From NCBI GenBank assembly GCA_039602395.1, contig JBCNJP010000010.1, positions 91,916,000-91,979,999 of the forward strand: a stretch of DNA of 64,000 nucleotides, read 5' to 3'. This document shows positions 56,723 through 64,000 of the stretch, one piece after another; position 1 is the stretch's first letter; each line of letters opens with the position of its first letter. The stretch comes from Deinandra increscens subsp. villosa. Its lineage: Eukaryota; Streptophyta; Magnoliopsida; Asterales; Asteraceae. The translations under genes and the position numbers were made by a program. The notes under the pieces were generated by a model, which saw nothing but the letters and a program-made list of their open reading frames with translations, did no database searches and had not been told where the DNA came from.

Positions 56723-57052
56723 TGATACTTTGAGGGAGAGTTAGTCATGGTTCTTTGAAGCTTGTCGAGGGTTCATGAACTCACCTAGTAAGTTCATGAT
56801 ACCTGGGAATGTGTGGGGTAGGTAAAATGTAATCTTTCGGTTATCTATTTTTATCTATCATTCCACCTTGTTTATCTATCTATCTTGTTCTTCATATATC
56901 ATGTTTACACTAGCTTTGCTCATCATCATCATCACATCTCAAACACCATCGTGTTCATATCCGGGTGTTCAATTGTTTCTACAAAAACGAGTTACACAAA
57001 GACTCGATCCACTTCCGCAACCAAGGTATTTGCCCACCACCTCGGTTTTTCA
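56723..57052 (+). repeat. E4 5' LTR, truncated to its last 330 bp
   Basis: Matches 59858-60186 from TGATACTTTGAGGG to CTCGGTTTTTCA. The first ~260 bp of the full LTR, including TATA, are missing, so this copy has no promoter of its own. Confidence 0.85.
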
Positions 57053-57054
57053 AT

Positions 57055-57067
57055 TGGTATCAGAGCC
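57055..57067 (+). promoter_or_regulatory. E4 primer-binding site
   Basis: TGGTATCAGAGCC two bases after the LTR end, initiator-Met type. This fixes the plus orientation. Confidence 0.9.
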
Positions 57068-59587
57068 ATGGTCGAGATTATGCAACCTCACGGTTGATAT
57101 CTCAACTCTATGTTCATATGCTCGTTGTTTTTGTAAACAAATGGAGATGTTTTTGTTTTTAAAGAAAAAGGTTTTTAAATTTCTCCTCCATAGAATAGTC
57201 AAAACCAATTTGTTCTTACTTTTTCTGCTGTGTTCTTCAAGAAATTTCCTTGGATCTTAGTTTTTAGATCCAGTTAATCCAAAATGGGTTTATGATTTTT
57301 CCATATTAAATCAAACCCTACCTAAATCCGGTCCTTCTTATGTCTTAAAATTCTTTGTTTCTTTTGAGATATTTCGAGACTTTTATTTAAGTTTTGTGTC
57401 AATACTTTTTATTAAACAATGTTTTAAAAGGACACTTTGATACAAATTTTTGAGGGTCTTGAAAATGTTTCAGCAGAAAAGAAAAGCCCATGTGCTCTCT
57501 GTCACCACCTATTTCCTTTTTCATTAACTTTACTTGTTTCTTGAGCACCACATCATGCTAAATCAACAAAAGTACTCCTACTACAATTGATAGGCCTTAT
57601 CTCTAGTTTACCCACTCACTCTCTCATCAACTTCAACCTGTAACTACTCTCTCTCATTGAATACATGAAAGCAAATTACAAGAGTGAGTTAAAAGTTATG
57701 AAAATAAAGATCGTAGCTGATAAACACAGAGATTGAAAACGAGACTGCAGCTCGTGAGTTTCAAGCTTCTGCTTGTTCTTAGGTACGACGAGTATAATGA
57801 AGGTGATGATGACGTTAAGGGTTCGTTTTGGGTCACTTATCCAAGGTGGTAAAGGTCGACCATGATGATGTTTTAGGTTCTGGGTGCTGAAGTCGACAAT
57901 GAGATGTTTCTGGGTTGTTAAATGATCGTCGACAGTAATGAAGGTGATGTTCGAAATCTGGGTTAACAATTACAGTCGGTGATGTAGACGGATCCCGCAT
58001 GCTCTTAGCTGCTTCACAAACTAAGGGTTTGCGTAAAGAAGAAGGTGACAGCGACGGGTTTGATCTAGGGTTTCTGTCAAAGAGATGGAGTGTTGCAGGG
58101 AGATTGTCAGAGAAAGCAGAAAAGGTGCTGCAGACACTCGGTTCTCTCTCCTGTTCTGGCTCAGTTCAACCGGAAAATGCTCATGCTCCGTCTCAACTAT
58201 AAACTTGAACCGGAAAAACCACATCAACCGGAAAAACGAAGTTCAAGCGGAATTTTGGTTGTTCAACCGGAAAACCACATTCAACCGGAAATCGTATGTT
58301 CAACCGGATTCGTGGAGTTCAACCGGAAAAATGGTTTCAACCAGAAACCAACCTTCAATAGGAAATCCTGTCCGCTCCAACCTTCAAGCGGAAGTCAAAC
58401 TTCAACCGGAATTCTGATGTTCAACCGGTAAAGCTACTGCTCGTTCCTCAGGCCGCCGGAGATGGTTCAGACTACCAGAGAACGCTACTGATCGGATTTC
58501 AGTTCACCGGTAATGCCTCTAACTACCAGATTAAGCCTCGTTTCAAATGTTCAGATCGCCGGATTTGGGCCGGAAATGCTTCTGGTCAGTTCTTTCCGCT
58601 TCTGTTAAAGCTTCCGATAGAAGATATTGGTTACGGGTGCACTTTGATTACATACCACACTTGTTAACAACATGCTACTGATCAAGAATGAATGCTCTAA
58701 TCTGAGTTATTAACTGAATCAGCTCAAGCTTGTATATTTTGTTACAAACCCACAACCACAACAAACCTCAATGAAGCCATGATAATCCATTGCAACCTTT
58801 GATGAATCGTACAATCAGGTACATCGTAGATGCCAAACTATTCTTAAATTTGATTCTTGCTTCGATTAAAACAGACGTGTTTAGAAGCATAGTTGACGGT
58901 TGAAGATGTGCACAAGTTTGAATAGTCTACATTGAAAGGGAAAAGGGTTAGCCACTGTTGGATTTTGGATCTTTTAACTTCAAAGGTATATTGTCATTAA
59001 AGTTGTTTATTGGTTTGAACAAGTGTTGGTGAAGCTACAACATGAAACAAGAACATGTTTATTATTTTGCTCGGTTGCAAAAGTCTAGGGGAGAATATGT
59101 GATGAGACTTGTTGCAAGCCATGAGCAAAGCAAATGTGAATTTTAATCTTTGAAGAGTCCTCAAGCCATAACATTTGCGATATTGCCATTATGGTAAAAA
59201 TCGAGGCAAGGTTATTAGCACGAAAGAAGTGGTTTATCTTCGTGCAAAGCATTGGTTTGGTATTCGGCCAAGTATTTCAAGATGGTTGAATTGTAGACTT
59301 AATTCTCGAGTTTTTCATAGATCCTTTATCTTGTTTACTTTCAACAATATTGGTACCTTGAGTTATGACTTAGTCCTCAAGTAGCTTGCCATTTTGTTGA
59401 AGTTTGTAAACACCCTATACATTTACAGCCTATGGTTTGGGGCTAGAAGAATGTTTATTGTAGGGGGAGCTTCACAAAGGAGAATTGAAGAATGAAAGAC
59501 TTGAAACTACATGAAGATTATCTTGAAGTCAAGTTGCAAGAACACAAGAACCAATGTCACAAGTGTTGAGTATACCATCTACCAAAT
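57068..59587 (+). other. E4 interior, no protein-coding capacity seen
   Basis: Only short open frames without known motifs. The stretch 58140-58440 is a word array. The region 57600-58050 has CT-rich and GATGATG tracts. I find no zinc knuckle, protease, RT or integrase. Confidence 0.6.
58200..58440. repeat. TTCAACCGGAA word array in E4
   Basis: TTCAACCGGAAA and variants (CAACCGGAAAAAC, TTCAAGCGGAA, TTCAACCAGAAA) recur about every 20 bases. It is degenerate and lies in the part of the element that would form the RNA leader. Confidence 0.85.
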
Positions 59588-59597
59588 AGGGGGAGAT

Positions 59598-60186
59598 TGT
59601 TGGGAATCGAGATACCAAGCCAACAAGATTTGGATAGATGTGATTAATACTCAACGGCCACTTAACATTTACCGTCTCGACAACACGGTGAAGTACATGA
59701 CAACTCAAGACACAAGACTCAACTAAAGAAGATGGCTCTAGTGAATAATATTTATTGTTTAAATATTGTCACTAGTTGGTAGTTTTACTATTATGCCCTT
59801 AGTGAGTTTTGTAGTATATATAGCAAGTCTTTCTCATGTGAAAGACTTGATGATGAGTGATACTTTGAGGGAGAGTTAGTCATGGTTCTTTGAAGCTTGT
59901 CGAGGGTTCATGAACTCACCTAGTAAGTTCATGATACCCAGGAATGTGTGGGGTAAGTAAAATGTAATCTTTCGGTTATCTTTATTTACTATCATTCCAC
60001 CTTGTTTATCTATCTATCTTGTTCTTCATATATCATGTTTACACTAGCTTTGCTCATCATCATCATCACATCTCAAACACCATCGTGTTCATATCCGGGT
60101 GTTCATTTGTTTCTACAAAAACGAGTTACACAAAGACTCGATCCGCTTCCGCAACCAAGGTATTTGCCCACCACCTCGGTTTTTCA
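59598..60186 (+). repeat. E4 3' LTR (complete)
   Basis: 589 bp, TGTTGGGAATC to CGGTTTTTCA, preceded by AGGGGGAGAT. TATATATAG at about 59815-59822 is a likely core promoter. Confidence 0.8.
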
Positions 60187-61016
60187 AAGTGAATCAGTTA
60201 GTGAAAGGCATCTTTCTGGACCAGACAAAATACATTCATGATGTCCTGGCTAGATTTAAGATTGGAGATGTCCGCATTCCAAATACTCCCATACATGTTA
60301 ATCATGGTCTTACGCTAGACGAGTCTGGTTCCAGTGTTGACTCAACATTGTATTGAGCTATGGTTGGGTCGTTAATGTATCTTACTGCTTCTAGACCTAA
60401 TATAATGTTTGTCGTTTGTATGTGTGCTAGGTATCAAGCAGGCCCCAAGGCTTCACATTTGCTAGCAGTGAAAAGGATCTTTGCTTATTTGAAGGGTTGT
60501 CTGGGTCTTGGAATCTGGTACCCTAATGATAATAAGTTCGAGTTATCAGCCTACTCAGATTCAGATTACGGCGGGTGCAAAATTAATTTCAAATCCACTA
60601 CTTCCGGTTGCCAATTTCTGGGGGAGAGGCTTGTATCATGGCAGTGCAAGAAATAGATCTCAGTCGCGATGTCTACTGTAGAGGCGGAATATGTTGCTGC
60701 TTCCAGTTGCTGTTCACAGTTTTATTGGATACAACAGCAGTAGCGCGATTACGGTTTGAACTTTCTGACCACTCCTATTTTTATTGATAACTCAGCTACT
60801 AAATGCATCACGAAAAACCCCGTGCAACATTCAAAGACCAAGCACATTGACATTCGATACCATTTTATTCGTGACTGCTATGAGAAGAAGTTAATTAATT
60901 TACAGAAAATTCATATAGATGTTTAAAAAGCGGATATGTTTACCAAAGCTTTTGATAAAACTCGCTTTAAATTCCTTTTGCAAATCAATGGCATAACTTG
61001 CTTGCCTGTCAAGTAA
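60187..61016 (+). pseudogene. E2 pol 3' part: RT end and RNase H
   Basis: Resumes with VNQLVKGIFLDQTKYIHDVL, then MVGSLMYLTASRPNIMFVV, HLLAVKRIFAYLKGCLGLG and the RNase H motifs AYSDSDYGGCKINFKST, AEYVAASSCCSQFYWI, NPVQHSKTKHIDIRYHFI, ADMFTKAFDKTRFKFLL. It stops at TAA 61014-61016. In-frame stops after DSTLY, WQCKK, IQQQ and HIDV make it non-functional. The RT catalytic YVDD block is missing because of the deletion at the E4 left edge. Confidence 0.85.
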
Positions 61017-62690
61017 TCTGATTCAGCTGAGCAATTTTGTTTTTCTTTTATTATTCATTTGTTTTTATGCTTTTTTAGGGAGAATATATGAAAAATACAA
61101 AAAGATTGTAATTTCATGTCTGAAAAAGCATTAAAAATTTGAAAAATCCAAAAATTGAGAAATGTGATTCAACCCCTGTGAGAAATGATAGTACATCAGT
61201 GTATGATACTGACCATGGATAAAGTAGGAAGAAAGGCTGTAGTAATTGCTTATTTCATTGAATGTGTTAATCAAATCTGATATATGCATGTATGATATAT
61301 ATATATAACGCTGGCCTGAAATCTGTGGTGAAACATTGTTCTTGTTTTTGTATAATGCTGATACTATCAGAAAATACAAAAATAGAATAAGATACTGTTC
61401 TAGTGTATGCATGCGTTCTTTTGAAAGATTTAAACTTGTTTGATTTTCTTTATTTTCTCAAACGATCGGACTTTCTTTGCGTGTACCCAAGACCGACTTG
61501 ATTGTTGTTCGTTTGAGGTTCTGCTTTATTTTTCTTGGTGTTTTGTATAATTTATCGGGCTTTCTCTGCATACACGGGAGTATCGACCTGATTGTTGTTG
61601 AATTATACAACTTCGACTTGTTTTCTCTTTCTTATTTTGTTAAATCCGAGGCCTTATCTGCGTATCGAAAGATCGATCTTAAGGTAGACGATTTAACGTT
61701 CTGATTTCTTTTTGCATGAAACACTATGAACAGCTTGTCTCTGTATATAAATTATGTGTTGAATGAGAGAAAACTCAAAAATATCATAAGTCAGGTTATC
61801 AATTATTTGAATGTGTGGGTACCATGATTTCTGTGCTTGATAAATGAATACATAATGCATATCAGAAAGCTATAAAAATGATTTGTTTTGGCTGAAATAA
61901 TCATGAAAATGTTGTATTCGTGAACAACTTGGCTTGCATGCTGATTAAACTGAAATTGAAGTGTTCTTAGTACATATTGCTGATATGATCTCATGTTGCG
62001 ATCTTTCTCGTAAAAATATAATTTATCGCATTTAAGTTTTTGATCTTTTGGTTTATTTCATTTTAGAAAATCTCAAAAGATTTTTGGTGTGTTTTAGCAT
62101 AAATTTGAAAAATCAAAAAGATTTTGGTGTGTTTTGACATATTTAACAAAATACAAAAAAGATTTTGTTTCTATTTTATTTTAGATCAACTGAATTCAGA
62201 AAATGGCAAATTTATGTTTTTCTGAACCACAATCGAAGCTTGAATCAGTTATCAACATCAAATTGAGTGAAATTGAAAAATACGAATTTTTGGGGTGAAA
62301 ATTGTCACAACAAAAAATTTTGGGGTTAAATTAAAATTTTCAATGGTACGCCCGTATCAATTGGTACGCTGGGCCACACCATTAAACATATAAAAGGGTC
62401 AAGGTGGTACGGTTGCTCATAACCACCGTACCACATCAAAAGTTCTCTGAACAAAACCCTAACCTTCCATCCTCGTTTTTCATTGATTTCTCTCTCGATA
62501 CTTAACTGTTCCTCATGATTCTTGTTGCTACAGGTTCGAATGAGAATTCTGCAAATACTCATGGCCATGGTTCTGCATTTGGTTCTATAGATCTCTTGAT
62601 TTTCAGAGTTTTAGGGCTCATTCTTTTCAAAACTTTGATGAATTCTGGTTAAATGGGTTATAGAACATGAAAACTTGATTTGATTGTATC
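61017..62690 (+). other. E2 3' region
   Basis: AT-rich non-coding sequence with AGGGAGAATATATG just after RNase H. 62040-62160 has repeated AAAGATTTTGGTGTGTTTT words, and a short ATG frame (MANLCFSEP) begins at 62203. 62340-62440 has TGGTACG/CGTACCA words like those of the E1 LTR and leader, followed by AAACCCTAACC and a CT-rich stretch. By analogy this may be the decayed leader of a third ORF, but I cannot show a coding exon. Confidence 0.4.
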
Positions 62691-62698
62691 TTTGCCAC

Positions 62699-62826
62699 AT
62701 TTTCAGAGAGTGGTGATAAACCAAAACACAGAGAGCTGAGAGAGATAACGGTGTATATGGTGATGATCAATAATTATTTAATTAATTATATAATTTATAT
62801 CCGAAACTCGAGGTGGTAGATAAAGA
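62699..62826 (-). repeat. Fragment of the 10339-17618 transposon interior
   Basis: Matches about 16899-17030 (AGAGAGCTGAGAGAGATAACG, CGAAACTCGAGGTGGTAG) in the same orientation. It corresponds to the leader of PB1-like copy 2. No terminal repeat accompanies it, so it is a scrap of a related element. Confidence 0.75.
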
Positions 62827-63230
62827 ATAACTTAATTAATATTATTGAATAACTTTATTACAATATATAGAGATTATATTCTAAACTCTAGATACGTAAT
62901 AGGCCCGTGGACTAATTAACTATAATCAAATAAGCCTAATATATAACATAGGTAGTAATAAAAGTTTAGCCAAGAATCATAGTTCAAACACAAACACGAA
63001 CAAAATTAGAATCAAAAATATCATTCGTCATAAAAGAAGAGAAAATAATCCAGCTACTAGTATGTCTACTAGCTTGCTAAATAATTATCTTGCTAAATAA
63101 TTATCTTGCAAATAATTATCTTGATATTTTGATGTGTGTGCCTGTGTGCTTACTTTGTTTTTTTTTAATCTTTTTCTCATTCTTCCTCTGCCTTCGAATT
63201 TCTTCATGTAGTTTGCAGGTTGCTCCTCTC
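62827..63230. other. AT-rich spacer
   Basis: No supported gene. A short direct repeat, AATAATTATCTTGC, occurs three times at 63080-63120. Confidence 0.5.
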
Positions 63231-63233
63231 AGG

Positions 63234-63560
63234 GGCGGAGCTATGTATATGTGATTGGGGTTAAACGACACCAAACTTTTAAAACCGTAGTGGGAATTAT
63301 TTAAGCGGGTTTTATATTGACACCAATATATATAACAAAAACACATTTAGTCTAATGGTTTACTAGCCTGATTTCCCTTTGGAGAGTCACGAGTTCGAGG
63401 CCATTTAGTAGATATTTACTTGCTTACATATATAAGGTATTAATAAATTCAGACCAAACTATATAACAAAAACTGATGCAACCTAGTTGGTTCGCTGCTT
63501 TATTTTTTTTGGGTCACAAGTTCGAGGCTGTTTAGCAGAATTTTTTTTTGTTGCTTAAAT
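63234..63560 (+). repeat. GGGGCGGAGCTA repeat with two tRNA-like modules
   Basis: Begins CAGGGGCGGAGCTATG, a start I recall from dispersed plant repeats. It then contains CTAATGGTTTACTAGC...GAGTTCGAGGCC (63354-63402) and CTAGTTGGTTCGCTGC...AAGTTCGAGGCTG (63484-63530), two box A/box B-like pairs. SINE-like origin is possible. Ends are not defined. Confidence 0.35.
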
Positions 63561-63579
63561 ACGTATTACGTATATATGC

Positions 63580-64000
63580 CCCCATACCAGAAAACCCTAA
63601 TACGATATACAATTCTGCAAACTCTCTCTTCCAAGTTTACGATCAATTTTTTCGCAAAATCCAACAACAATTTTGCTTCACCTTAATGTAATCGAACCTC
63701 ATGAACAACTTCTCATTCTAATTATTGATTTGTTGTTTTACTCATATTGATTACATTATTTAATTTGTTTGAATGTGATTTGTCAAATCAAACCCTAACC
63801 TAAAATTCATTCTTGAAGGGTGGAATTATTGTACAATTGAACAAAAAAATACGTCAAAACTCAAAATTTTGGATTTTTCACGCCAATTTAAGGTTAGCAT
63901 ATTTGTAGAACATGAAATTCATTCTTGATAGTTTATACTTTACAATTTTGATATGAAATTTAGTACTTTGATTTGGGAATGAGTTCTTTGAATTTGAGAA
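63580..64000 (+). other. Possible 5' region of a gene at the right edge
   Basis: CAGAAAACCCTAATACG, CTCTCTCTTCCAAG and CAATTTTTTCGC resemble a plant 5' UTR, but no convincing coding exon starts before the window ends. Confidence 0.25.

Larger units (their letters stand above)
56723..60186 (+). mobile_element. Non-coding LTR element E4 inserted in E2 RT
   Basis: A truncated 5' LTR (56723-57052), Met primer-binding site, about 2.5 kb interior without gag or pol, purine tract AGGGGGAGAT and a complete 3' LTR (59598-60186). It behaves like a LARD/TRIM-type non-autonomous element that would depend on proteins from another copia element. No 5-bp target duplication is visible (agacg versus aagtg), because the left edge was removed by a deletion that also took ~65 RT codons. 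Confidence 0.75.

Noticed and set aside
62203..62297. Third ORF start of E2 (MANLCFSEP)
   Set aside because: Resembles the MANLEF start only for four residues and stops after about 30; not enough to call.

Overview
This window is plant nuclear DNA, AT-rich and dominated by transposable elements. I see no ordinary single-copy host gene that I can name. All the LTR-retrotransposon primer-binding sites read TGGTATCAGAGC (initiator-Met tRNA type), as is usual for plant Ty1/copia elements. The copia families carry an extra ORF downstream of RNase H with an LEFVKDHN...EFWKTA signature, which I recall from Asteraceae elements. A eudicot, probably an Asteraceae, is my best guess, but it cannot be proven from this window. 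There are two assembly gaps of exactly 500 N (13002-13501 and 43236-43735).

Layout. 1-877: a copia gag scrap and the right end of a CACTA transposon. 878-6139: mostly unassigned AT-rich DNA with a possible hAT-like element and tRNA-derived SINE-like modules. 6140-9577: a deleted Ty3/gypsy element (minus strand) with a 2.55 kb 3' LTR, a scrap of 5' LTR and a GTTTA target duplication. 10339-17618: a 7.3 kb DNA transposon with CACTA-type ends but terminal inverted repeats of about 0.5 kb. It holds an acidic-protein ORF, two spliced PB1-like mini-genes on the minus strand, a spliced micro-ORF on the plus strand, and a captured LTR. 17619-18930 and 29137-37583: a minus-strand copia element (called E1 here), with its third ORF truncated at 17619. 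E1 is split by 18935-29131, a second copia element (E0) with 525-bp LTRs and a perfect GTTTG target duplication. E0 is a mosaic containing a roughly 2.2 kb inverted repeat, an inverted gag, a solo LTR and a spliced third ORF. 38056-43235: a plus-strand copia element (E2) lacking an integrase core.

43736-56721 repeats 30182-43235 almost base for base (E1 pol, gag, leader, LTR, then E2). The copy starts right after the 500-N gap, and the first copy stops right before it. This looks like a haplotype duplicated by the assembler, so the locus probably holds one copy. 56723-60186 is a non-coding LTR element (E4) inside the E2 reverse transcriptase. The rest of E2 (RT end and RNase H) resumes at 60187-61016. 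61017-64000 holds E2 3' sequence, a fragment of the 10339-17618 transposon and further tRNA-like modules.

How the parts relate. Three points recur across the copia families. (1) A 3' splice acceptor lies 16-20 bases after each gag stop and sets the Pol frame. (2) The third ORF has its own UTR-like leader and an intron whose removal restores an in-frame start. (3) Every LTR family carries an array of short degenerate family-specific words in its leader, LTR or third-ORF intron. Most coding regions are broken by stops and frameshifts; the best preserved is the E1 RT/RNase H ORF at 43736-45062.
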